From: Leifsonia xyli
Lineage (GTDB): Bacteria > Actinomycetota > Actinomycetes > Actinomycetales > Microbacteriaceae
Assembly (NCBI GenBank): GCA_003243275.1
Contig: QFQR01000009.1
Span: 35,250-99,249, forward strand
Direction: 5' to 3'
Length of the DNA stretch: 64,000 nucleotides
Positions within the stretch are counted from its first letter, which is position 1. Every line of letters starts with the position of its first letter. The notes under the pieces are model-generated. The model saw only the letters and a list, made by a program, of their open reading frames with translations, did no database searches and was not told where the DNA came from. The translations under genes were made by a program, and so were the position numbers. Below, piece by piece: positions 51,429 to 58,493 of the stretch.

Positions 51429-53472
51429 ACCTCTTCCGTGAGCGCGGCGGACTCTGCGGGGCGCGCACCGGCGGACGGATGGGCTCGCCGCGGCGGTCCT
51501 GACCCGGCAGCGGCCGCGAGCGGCGCCCGTAGATGAGGTCGGAGGAGTCGAGCAGCCACGGCACGAGCGCCACCACGACGCCGTGCACGAGCAGCAGCTT
51601 GTGGCGGATGCGGCGGGCCTTGTGGTTGTGCAGGAAGTTCTCCCACCAGTGCCCCACGATGTACTCCGGCAGGTACACCGTGGCGACCTCCGAGCCGTGC
51701 TCCTCGCGGTGCTTCTTGATGTACTTGATGAGCGGCATCGAGATGTCGCGGTAGGGCGAGGAGATGATGCGCAGCGGCACCCGGATGTTGTGCGCCGCCC
51801 ACTGCTTCTCGAGCGCGGCGCTCGCCTCGTCGTCGATCGACACGTGCACCGCCTCGATCGTGTCGTGCTTGGCCGCGATCGCGTAGTCGAGTGCCTTCAG
51901 CACCGGCTTCGAGAGCCGGCCGACGAGCACGATCGCGTGGTCGCCGGTCGCGCCGAACATGGTGGTCGCATCCGGGGCGATCTCGCGGTCGACATCCCGG
52001 TAGTACCGGTTGACCCCGATCATGAGCAGGATCAGCACCGCCATCACGACGAACACGATCCAGGCGCCGTGGGTGAACTTGGTGATCGTGACGATGACGA
52101 GCACGGATGCCGTCATGAGCGCGCCGAGACCGTTGATGAGCAGTCCGCGCCAGACCGGGCCCGCCTTCTGGGCCCGGGAGCGCAGGATCCCGATCCAGTG
52201 CTTGACCATGCCGATCTGCCCGAGCGTGAACGAGATGAACACGCCGATGATGTACAGCTGGATGAGCACCGTGACGTTCGCCTGCGCGCCCACCAGCAGG
52301 ATGACGGCGACCGCCGACAACGCGAGCACGCCGTTCGAGTAGATGAGCCGGTCGCCACGCGTCGCGAGCGCCTTCGGGGCGTAGCCGTCCTGGGCGAGCA
52401 CCGATCCGAGCAGGGGGAAGCCGTTGAACGCGGTGTTCGCCGCGAGCAGCAGCACCGCCGCGGTGGCGGCCTGGATGATGAAGAACGGGATCGTGTTGTT
52501 GCCGAAGGTGGCGGAGGCGATCTGCGCGATGAGGCTGCGCTGCGGGTCGGTCGCGCACTGCGCCCAGCCGATGAGGTCGCACGGGTTCTCGGAGTACTGC
52601 ACGCCGGTGAGCAGGGCCACCGCGGTGAGGCCGGAGAACAGCACGATCGCGATCGTCCCCATCGCGACGAGCGTCTTCTGCGCGTTCTTGATCTTGGGGC
52701 GGCGGAACGCGGGAACGCCGTTCGAGATCGCCTCCACGCCGGTGAGGGCGGCGCATCCGCTCGCGAAGGAACGCAGCAGCAGGAGCACGAACGCGGCCTG
52801 GGTGAGCTCGTGGGCTTTCACGCCGTAGTCGGCGCTCTCGGCGACGGGGGCGTCGCCGAGGAGCATCCGGATGATCGCGGTCACCACCATCACGGCGATC
52901 GACCCGATGAAGAGGTAGGTGGGAACCGCGAATGCCTTCGAGGCCTCGCGCACCCCGCGCAGGTTGATGGCCGCGAGCACGATCACGAACCCGACGGCGA
53001 TCTCGACGCGCCAGCCGTTGAGGGCGGGGATGGCCGAGATGATGTTGTCGACCCCGGATGCGACCGAGACGGCGACGGTGAGGATGTAGTCCACGAGGAG
53101 GGCGGCGGCGACGACGACGCCGGCCTTCTCGCCGAGGTTCTTCGACGCCACCTCGTAGTCGCCGCCGCCCGAGGGGTAGGCCTTGATGAGCTGGCGATAG
53201 GAGGCGACCACGACGATCAGCAGCACCACCACGCAGGCCGCGATCCAGGGGCCGAGCAGCAGCAGGCTGGTGCCGCCGAGCAGCAGGATCATCAGCAGCT
53301 CCTGCGGCGCGTAGGCCACCGAGGAGAGCGGGTCGCTCGCGAAGATCGGCAGCGCGAGATGCTTCGGGAGCAGCTGCCCTTCGAGCGTGGAGGTGGGCAG
53401 CGGGTCGCCGATGAGCCAGTTCTTGGCGGATCTCGGCGCGTCGTCTGAGGCGGTTTCGCCCTCGTGAGTCAC
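51427..53472 (-). CDS. KimA-like APC potassium importer
   Basis: 681 residues: about 12 helices (45-460) and a long soluble C-terminal domain (about 470-681). The N-terminal segment PLPTSTLEGQLLPKHLALPIFASDPLSSVAYAPQELL is the pattern of the KimA (YdaO) family of amino-acid-permease-fold potassium importers, whose cytosolic domain binds c-di-AMP. The alternative is a basic amino-acid permease. A GTG was chosen as the start (a TATGCT box lies 8 nt upstream). I see no c-di-AMP riboswitch in the 86 nt before it. Confidence 0.85.
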   Translation of the reverse strand: MTHEGETASDDAPRSAKNWLIGDPLPTSTLEGQLLPKHLALPIFASDPLSSVAYAPQELLMILLLGGTSLLLLGPWIAACVVVLLIVVVASYRQLIKAYPSGGGDYEVASKNLGEKAGVVVAAALLVDYILTVAVSVASGVDNIISAIPALNGWRVEIAVGFVIVLAAINLRGVREASKAFAVPTYLFIGSIAVMVVTAIIRMLLGDAPVAESADYGVKAHELTQAAFVLLLLRSFASGCAALTGVEAISNGVPAFRRPKIKNAQKTLVAMGTIAIVLFSGLTAVALLTGVQYSENPCDLIGWAQCATDPQRSLIAQIASATFGNNTIPFFIIQAATAAVLLLAANTAFNGFPLLGSVLAQDGYAPKALATRGDRLIYSNGVLALSAVAVILLVGAQANVTVLIQLYIIGVFISFTLGQIGMVKHWIGILRSRAQKAGPVWRGLLINGLGALMTASVLVIVTITKFTHGAWIVFVVMAVLILLMIGVNRYYRDVDREIAPDATTMFGATGDHAIVLVGRLSKPVLKALDYAIAAKHDTIEAVHVSIDDEASAALEKQWAAHNIRVPLRIISSPYRDISMPLIKYIKKHREEHGSEVATVYLPEYIVGHWWENFLHNHKARRIRHKLLLVHGVVVALVPWLLDSSDLIYGRRSRPLPGQDRRGEPIRPPVRAPQSPPRSRKR

Positions 53473-53558
53473 GGCGGGAAAGCATACGCTTTCACGGCGT
53501 CGCGTCAACTTCGGCACGCGCCGCCCCCGGCTCCCGCCCCTCCCCCTAGGATCGTCCG

Positions 53559-54209
53559 GTGACGAGTGCGGGGCGCAGACGGCGGTGGCCGTGGATCGTG
53601 GGGGCGATCGCGGTCGTGCTCCTCGTCCCCGCGGCGGTGCTCGGCATCCCGATCCTGTTGCACCAGGACGGCGGCTCCGCCAACCAGGAGACGCCAGGCG
53701 AGGAGTGGCCGACCGCGGTGACGGCGACCGGCGACGACGGCCGCACGCGCGAGCTGAGCGTCATCTCACCCGACCCGGGCGGTGTCGTCGACACCTCTGC
53801 GCTGACGGTGGGGGAGCACCTCGTGGTGAGCGGCACCGGATACGACGCGGGCCAGGGCATCTACGTCGCCATCTGCGTCATCCCCGACGATCCGGCGACG
53901 AAGCCCGGCCCGTGCCTCGGCGGGGTGCCGTCGACGGACGCCTCTGCCGGCGCGAACGCGGGCGCGGAGGGTGAGATCCAGTGGGCGCCGAGCAACTGGA
54001 TCAACGACGACTGGGCCTGGAAGCTCTTCGGCGCGCGCGCCTACGACGACGTCGCCACGGGCACCTTCACGGCCTACCTGGAGGTGGCCGCCCCGGTCGG
54101 CGAGGGCTACGACTGCACGGTGGACCGCTGTGCGATCTACACCCGCAACGATCACACCGCGCTCGGTGACCGCGTGCAGGACCTCTACATCCCGGTCGGC
54201 TTCCGCTGA
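53559..54209 (+). CDS. Membrane-anchored extracellular protein, neocarzinostatin-like
   Basis: 216 residues: an N-terminal membrane helix (about 10-33) then an extracellular domain with 'GEHLVVSGTGYDAGQGIYVAIC' (about 88-108) and a Cys pair in ICVIPDDPATKPGPCLGG. The pattern resembles the Ig-like/neocarzinostatin-like domain often found at the end of actinobacterial HtaA-type proteins. Function unknown. Leaderless-type start: TAGGAT (53547-53552), 6 nt before the GTG. Divergent from the KimA-like gene. Confidence 0.75.
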   Translation: MTSAGRRRRWPWIVGAIAVVLLVPAAVLGIPILLHQDGGSANQETPGEEWPTAVTATGDDGRTRELSVISPDPGGVVDTSALTVGEHLVVSGTGYDAGQGIYVAICVIPDDPATKPGPCLGGVPSTDASAGANAGAEGEIQWAPSNWINDDWAWKLFGARAYDDVATGTFTAYLEVAAPVGEGYDCTVDRCAIYTRNDHTALGDRVQDLYIPVGFR

Positions 54210-54250
54210 GTCGGTGATCGCGAGGCGCTTCGCCGGAGGCAGGCCCCGCA

Positions 54251-54290
54251 GGTGGTCGAGGAGCGCCGCGAAGCGCCGCGTCTCGAGACC
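54251..54290. repeat. Palindromic repeat, family C
   Basis: GGTGGTCGAGGAGCGCCGCG followed by AAGCGCCGCGTCTCGAGACC: a 40-nt self-complementary element distinct from families A and B but with the same kind of ends. A related decayed copy is at about 14405. Between the neocarzinostatin-like gene and the convergent PadR gene. Confidence 0.7.
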
Positions 54291-54293
54291 CCG

Positions 54294-54914
54294 TCACCCC
54301 CGCAGCGCCGCCGTCACCTCGCGCCGCACCTCGTCGAGCCGCGTGGTGAGCAGCTCGACGGCGTCCGAGGCGAGGCTCCCCGCGGCGTACTGCGACCGCA
54401 GCTCGCTGCGCAGTTCCGCGCGGAAGGCGGTGAGCGCCGCATCCGCCACCTGCAGGTGCTCGCGGGATGCCGCGCGCGCGTCGGGACCCGGTTCGACCCG
54501 CACGCCCCGCGGCGGTGCCTCGCTGCGGGCGTCGCGCGCGGCAGAGGCGAGGTCGGCCTTGAGCGAGCGCATGGCATCGTTCACCGAGCTGCGCACCTCG
54601 TCGGCGAGGCGCCGCACCGAGTCGGTGACATCCGTCTCGATCGCGTCGATCTCGTCCCGCCGGGATGCCAGCTCGGCACGGCCCGCATCCGTGATCGCGT
54701 AGACGGTGCGGCGTCCGTCCGACTCCTTCGTGACGAGGCCCTCCTCCTGCAGCTTCGCGAGCCGCGGGTAGATGGTGCCGGCGCTCGGCACGTAGGTGCC
54801 GCCGAAGCGGTCGCTGAGAGCCTGGATGAGCTCGTAGCCGTGCTGCGGCTGCTCGTCGAGCAGGCTCAGCAGGTAGAGCCGCAGGTGGCCGTGGGCGAAG
54901 ACCGGCGGGGTCAC
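54294..54914 (-). CDS. PadR family transcriptional regulator
   Basis: 206 residues. Winged helix at about 8-85: FAHGHLRLYLLSLLDEQPQHGYELIQALSDRFGGTYVPSAGTIYPRLAKLQEEGLV is the full PadR pattern ('GYELI', 'TIYPRLAKLQEEGL'). The C-terminal part has an amphipathic helix pair rich in Arg/Ala/Glu. GTG start overlaps the DUF4097 stop (GTGA); the two genes are transcribed together and the regulator probably represses this operon through the ATATAT operators at 55758-55798. Confidence 0.93.
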   Translation of the reverse strand: MTPPVFAHGHLRLYLLSLLDEQPQHGYELIQALSDRFGGTYVPSAGTIYPRLAKLQEEGLVTKESDGRRTVYAITDAGRAELASRRDEIDAIETDVTDSVRRLADEVRSSVNDAMRSLKADLASAARDARSEAPPRGVRVEPGPDARAASREHLQVADAALTAFRAELRSELRSQYAAGSLASDAVELLTTRLDEVRREVTAALRG

Positions 54915-55711
54915 GTGCGCACCGTGTGCAGGATGCTGACGTCGCCGCCGACGGTGTTGACGCGCACATCCGTCCAGCGTTCGGCGAGCTCGCCGTGGCG
55001 CGCGGTGTAGCGGCCCTTGACGACGGTGATCGACTGCGCGTCGAGCTGCAGCTTGCCGCCGACCGTCTGCACGGTGAAGCTCGCGGGGGCATCCGGGTCG
55101 AAGCGTGCGGTGACGGCGCCCGAGACCGTGTTGACGTGCACGGCATCCGGGATGCCGGTGGCGTCGAGCATGACCTCGCTCGAGACGCCGTCGACGTCGA
55201 ACTTCGTGATGGCGCCGGATGCGATGACGTCGCCCGAGACGGTGTTGATGCCGACGTGCCCCGTGTGGTCGCGCACGGTGATCTCGCCGCTGACCGAGTT
55301 GGCGGCGAGCTTGCCGCTGAGCCCGTCGGCGACGAGGTCGCCCGAGACGGTGTTGAGCTGCGCGTCGGCGTCGAGGCCCGCGACGAGGGCGTTCGCGGAG
55401 ACGACGCCGAGGGTGACGGCCACGTCGCGCGGCACGAGCACGCTCACCTCGGCGGTGATCTTCGAGCCGAAGTTCTTGAAGACGTCGATCCAGTTGTCCC
55501 AGCGCAGCTGCGGGTGGTCGATCTCGAGCCGGTCGCCGTCGAGCTGCACGAGCAGCTCGCGTCCGACGACCGAGTGCACCTCCACGAGCACGCCGGGCTC
55601 ATCGTGGCCGACGATGTCGACGTGTCCGCCGACGAGGCCCACCTTGAGGCGTCGGATGCTCTCCACGTCGATGGTCTTGGGGCCGTCGAGCAGCCACTTC
55701 TCCTGAGCCAT
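54911..55711 (-). CDS. DUF4097 family beta-repeat protein
   Basis: 266 residues with no signal peptide or helix, made mostly of short beta repeats in which 'NTVSG', 'NSVSGEI' and 'NTVGGDV' recur about every 20 residues (a right-handed beta-helix-like adhesin fold, DUF4097). Function unknown; such genes are often in operons with PadR or sigma-factor controls. ATG with GGGAG in front. First gene of the operon; the last is the PadR gene. Confidence 0.85.
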   Translation of the reverse strand: MAQEKWLLDGPKTIDVESIRRLKVGLVGGHVDIVGHDEPGVLVEVHSVVGRELLVQLDGDRLEIDHPQLRWDNWIDVFKNFGSKITAEVSVLVPRDVAVTLGVVSANALVAGLDADAQLNTVSGDLVADGLSGKLAANSVSGEITVRDHTGHVGINTVSGDVIASGAITKFDVDGVSSEVMLDATGIPDAVHVNTVSGAVTARFDPDAPASFTVQTVGGKLQLDAQSITVVKGRYTARHGELAERWTDVRVNTVGGDVSILHTVRT

Positions 55712-55757
55712 CCGGCTCTCCCTTCGTGTCCCGGATGCCGTGTCCTGGCATCCGTCA

Positions 55758-55798
55758 ACGCGATATATCGCGTCCGTAGAACTCACGATATATCGCGT
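55758..55798. promoter_or_regulatory. Two PadR-type operators
   Basis: ACGCGATATATCGCGT (55758-55773, perfect 16-bp palindrome) and CACGATATATCGCGT (55784-55798) with CGATATATCG cores whose centres are 25 bp apart. They stand 47-87 nt upstream of the DUF4097-padR operon. AT-rich islands like these are unusual here and match the PadR binding pattern. Regulation by the operon's own PadR is inference. Confidence 0.65.
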
Positions 55799-55881
55799 CC
55801 GTCGAACCCGCAAGCTGTTCTTCGCGCCCTCCCGCCTCCGCCCCGCCTCGCCGTCACGAGCGTGGGTGGGGGTGGGTGTGT

Positions 55882-55976
55882 GTGTGTCGAAAATGCAGGA
55901 GAGCCCGGGCGTGTCCCGCGAGGGAGGGCGCTGATTGCCGGCACTCGGCGCGGATACTCCTGCATTTTCGACACAC
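55882..55976. repeat. Long palindrome, TCGAAAATGC family (copy 1)
   Basis: 20-nt arms GTGTGTCGAAAATGCAGGAG and CTCCTGCATTTTCGACACAC around a 55-nt loop, with GT/CA-rich surroundings. Same arms (shorter) at 63033-63120. The gap 55712-56092 holds only this, the operators and the terminator. Confidence 0.85.
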
Positions 55977-56036
55977 GCACATACGCACATACGCACACAC
56001 GCGGCAGCGGGTGAGGGGCGGGGACGGATGGGGCGA

Positions 56037-56074
56037 CGACGCCCCCGGATGCCTGTTCTCATCCGGGGGCGTCG
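56037..56074 (-). terminator. Terminator hairpin after small-protein gene
   Basis: Perfect 15-bp stem CGACGCCCCCGGATG/CATCCGGGGGCGTCG with an 8-nt loop, 18 nt beyond the stop of the minus-strand operon at 56093. Confidence 0.75.
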
Positions 56075-56092
56075 CGGTCGCGAGGGGTGGCG

Positions 56093-56212
56093 CTACGGCA
56101 GCAGCGTCGGGTCGACCGGCACCTGGCGGTAGCCGTCGGTGCTGACGACCACCGCCGTGGCGACGGCTCCCCAGAGGGCGAGCGCGCCGAGGGAGAGGAG
56201 GACGACCATCAT
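56093..56212 (-). CDS. Small single-helix membrane protein
   Basis: 39 residues: MMVVLLSLGALALWGAVATAVVV helix followed by a short tail with STDGYRQVPVDPT. Similar one-helix proteins with a D-G-Y-R-(Q/P)-(V/A)-P ending are frequent in actinobacteria. The ATG overlaps the yczE stop (ATGA), with a GGAG-rich leader inside that gene, so it is translationally coupled; a terminator hairpin follows at once. Function unknown. The overlap and hairpin support a real gene in spite of its size. Confidence 0.6.
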   Translation of the reverse strand: MMVVLLSLGALALWGAVATAVVVSTDGYRQVPVDPTLLP

Positions 56213-56856
56213 GCGATCACCTCCCCCGACGGTGTCGTGTCGGCCGCCGGGCGTCGCACGGATGCCTCGGGCACCCGGAGCAGCGGAAGCGTCACGCCGA
56301 CCATCGGGCCCACGAGCAGCGCGAACGCGAGCGTGCCGATGCCGACCTGGCCGCCGAGCAGCCAGCCGACCGTGAGCACCGTCACCTCGATGCCGGTGCG
56401 CACCATCCAGATCTTCCAGCCCCAGCGGGCGTGGATGCCGGTCATCAGGCCGTCGCGCGGGCCGGGCCCGAGGCGCGCGCCCACGTAGAGGCCGGTGGCC
56501 ACGGCGAGCATTGCCAGGCCGCCCGCGAACATGAGGCCCTGCAGCACCGGCTCGTGCTGCTGCGGGATCACCGCGAGGCCGATGTCGGCCGCCGGTCCGA
56601 TGAGCAGGATGTTGAGCACGGTGCCGACGCCGGGCTTCTGGCGGATGGGGATCCACAGCAGCAGCACGATCGCGCCGACCACGACGGTGATGACCCCGAA
56701 GGTGAGGCCGGTCTGCCGCACGAGCCCCTGCGTGAGCACATCCCACGGGGCCACGCCGATGCCGGCGCGCACCATCATGGCGATGGCGATGCCGTAGAGG
56801 AACAGGCCGACGAGCAGCTGCGCGATGCGGCGGGTCCAGAGCAGTGGCGGGGTCAC
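56209..56856 (-). CDS. YczE/YyaS family membrane protein
   Basis: 215 residues with about six helices: RRIAQLLVGLFLYGIAIAMMVRAGIGVAPWDVLTQGL (11-47) is the YczE signature, with later GPGPRDGLMTGIHARWGWKIWMVRTGIEV. The family is a presumed transporter linked to the divergent MocR regulator. I chose the GTG (VTPPLLW) after the AT-rich gap; longer reading would overlap the MocR gene start. Gap of 62 nt to the divergent regulator. Confidence 0.9.
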   Translation of the reverse strand: MTPPLLWTRRIAQLLVGLFLYGIAIAMMVRAGIGVAPWDVLTQGLVRQTGLTFGVITVVVGAIVLLLWIPIRQKPGVGTVLNILLIGPAADIGLAVIPQQHEPVLQGLMFAGGLAMLAVATGLYVGARLGPGPRDGLMTGIHARWGWKIWMVRTGIEVTVLTVGWLLGGQVGIGTLAFALLVGPMVGVTLPLLRVPEASVRRPAADTTPSGEVIA

Positions 56857-56862
56857 ACGAGC

Positions 56863-56901
56863 AAGTCCACTCGAAGATTGGCCCTCCAGCAAGAGTCCAA
56901 T
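56863..56901. promoter_or_regulatory. Putative MocR-binding region
   Basis: Shared gap of the yczE/mocR pair: two copies of AGTCCA-like (AAGTCCAC, GAGTCCAA) and ATTGG/CCAAT inverted arms about 15 nt apart (ATTGGCCCTCCAGC, TCCAATCTGG). MocR regulators use such direct repeats. Binding is inferred from position. Confidence 0.4.
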
Positions 56902-56918
56902 CTGGCTAGACTGGCCGT

Positions 56919-58337
56919 GTGAACACCCTCTCCGCGCGTGCATTGGCCTTGCTCATGGTCGATTGGCGCAGGTCCGACGGGCCCGCCTACCTGGCGCTCG
57001 CCGACCGCATCCGCCTGCTCGTGCTCGACGGCCGCATCCCGCTCGGCACCCGCCTGCCGGCCGAGCGCGAACTCGCCGGCCACCTCAACCTCAGCCGCAC
57101 CACCGTCTCCGCCGCCTACGCCGAGCTCCGCGATCGCGGCTACCTCGACAGCGTGCGCGGCTCGGGCAGCACCGCCCGGCTCCCGCAAGACGGCAGCGTC
57201 GACCTCGACCTGCTCGCGGATGCCCCGCTCGACTTCTCGAAGGCGTCGCTGCCCGCGCTCCCCGTCGTCGCGGATGCCGCGGTCGCCGCCGCCGCGCGGC
57301 TGCCGAGCTTCCTCCCCGACAGCGGCTTCGACCCCTTCGGCCTGCTGCTGCTGCGCCGCGCCATCGCCGACCGCTACACCGAGCGCGGGGTGCCGACCGA
57401 CCCCGAGCAGCTCATGATCACCGTCGGCGCGCAATCCGCCATCCACCTCGTCGCGCGCACCCTGCTCGGCCGCGGCGACCGCGCGATCGTCGAGTCCCCC
57501 GGCTACCCGCACGCCTTCGAGGCGCTCAAAGCCGCGGGAGCCCGCCTCGTGCCGGTCGCCGTCACGACCGACGAGGGCTGGGATCTCGCCGGCCTCGAAC
57601 AGGCCTTCCAACGCACCAGCCCCACGCTCGCCTACCTGATGCCCGAGTTCCATAACCCCACCGGCCGCACCATGGACGAGCCCACCCGGGCCCGCGTGCT
57701 CGAGCTCGCCCAGCGCGAAGGCACCACGCTCGTGGTCGACGAGACCATGACCGGCCTCGGCCTCGACGGGCAGACCCGCCCGGCTCCCTTCCCGGTCGTG
57801 CCGGGCGTCGTGACCATCGGATCCGTCGGCAAGTCGATCTGGGGCGGCCTGCGCATCGGCTGGGTGCGGGCCGAGCGCGAACTCATCCAGCGCATCGCAC
57901 GGGTGCGCTTCGCGAGCGACCTCGGCACCCCCATCCTCGACCAGCTCCTCGTGGCCGAACTCGTGCCCAACTACGAGCAGCTCCTCGCCGGGCGCCGCGC
58001 CTACCTGCGCCAGGGCCGCGATCACCTGGCCAAGCGCATCCGCCAGCAGCTCCCGGAGTGGCGGATGCCGCACGTCGAGGGTGGCATCGTCGCGTGGGTG
58101 AACCTCGGCGCGCCCGTGAGCTCCCAACTCGCGCTCGCCGCGCGCACCGAGGGGCTCGTGATCGGAGCGGGCCCGCGGTTCGGGCTCGACGGGGTGTTCG
58201 AGCGCTTCCTGCGCATCCCGTTCGGGATGCCGGCCGACCAGCTCGACCGCGGCGTCGACGCGCTCGCCGCCGCCTGGCACGCGGTCACCCGCCGCGGCCT
58301 GCGCCTCGACGACGCCGACCTCGCCCACGTCGTGTGA
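56919..58337 (+). CDS. MocR-like (YczR) PLP-dependent GntR family regulator
   Basis: 472 residues. GntR winged helix at about 20-85 (PAYLALADRIRLLVLDGRIPLGTRLPAERELAGHLNLSRTTVSAAYAELRDRGYL) joined to a fold-type I aminotransferase domain (about 120-465). The PLP Lys is Lys305 in SVGKSIWGGLRIGW; substrate contacts include PEFHNPTGRTMDE. It regulates the divergent yczE, which is the known YczR-YczE arrangement in other bacteria. GTG start 6 nt after TAGACT (56907-56912), a leaderless-type promoter. Confidence 0.93.
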   Translation: MNTLSARALALLMVDWRRSDGPAYLALADRIRLLVLDGRIPLGTRLPAERELAGHLNLSRTTVSAAYAELRDRGYLDSVRGSGSTARLPQDGSVDLDLLADAPLDFSKASLPALPVVADAAVAAAARLPSFLPDSGFDPFGLLLLRRAIADRYTERGVPTDPEQLMITVGAQSAIHLVARTLLGRGDRAIVESPGYPHAFEALKAAGARLVPVAVTTDEGWDLAGLEQAFQRTSPTLAYLMPEFHNPTGRTMDEPTRARVLELAQREGTTLVVDETMTGLGLDGQTRPAPFPVVPGVVTIGSVGKSIWGGLRIGWVRAERELIQRIARVRFASDLGTPILDQLLVAELVPNYEQLLAGRRAYLRQGRDHLAKRIRQQLPEWRMPHVEGGIVAWVNLGAPVSSQLALAARTEGLVIGAGPRFGLDGVFERFLRIPFGMPADQLDRGVDALAAAWHAVTRRGLRLDDADLAHVV

Positions 58338-58493
58338 CCCACGCTCGCTGAGCGCTCGGGAGCGGCAGGCGCCGACCTTCAGGGGATTGGAAGCTAGCGG
58401 GGCACCGGTGCTGGGATACTGAGCCAGTGCACGAGGCCGTGCGCCTTCCCAGCCGCGCGAGCGGCATCCCGCTCCACAGCATCCGGGGGAACC

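Noticed and set aside
53473..53558. A c-di-AMP (ydaO) riboswitch before the KimA-like gene
   Set aside because: The gap is only 86 nt and the probable promoter leaves a near-leaderless transcript; no room for the aptamer.
58427..58493. A leaderless upstream reading frame before the RND gene (GTG 6 nt after GATACT)
   Set aside because: It is out of frame with the exporter and continues as a low-complexity shadow; more likely just the 5' leader.
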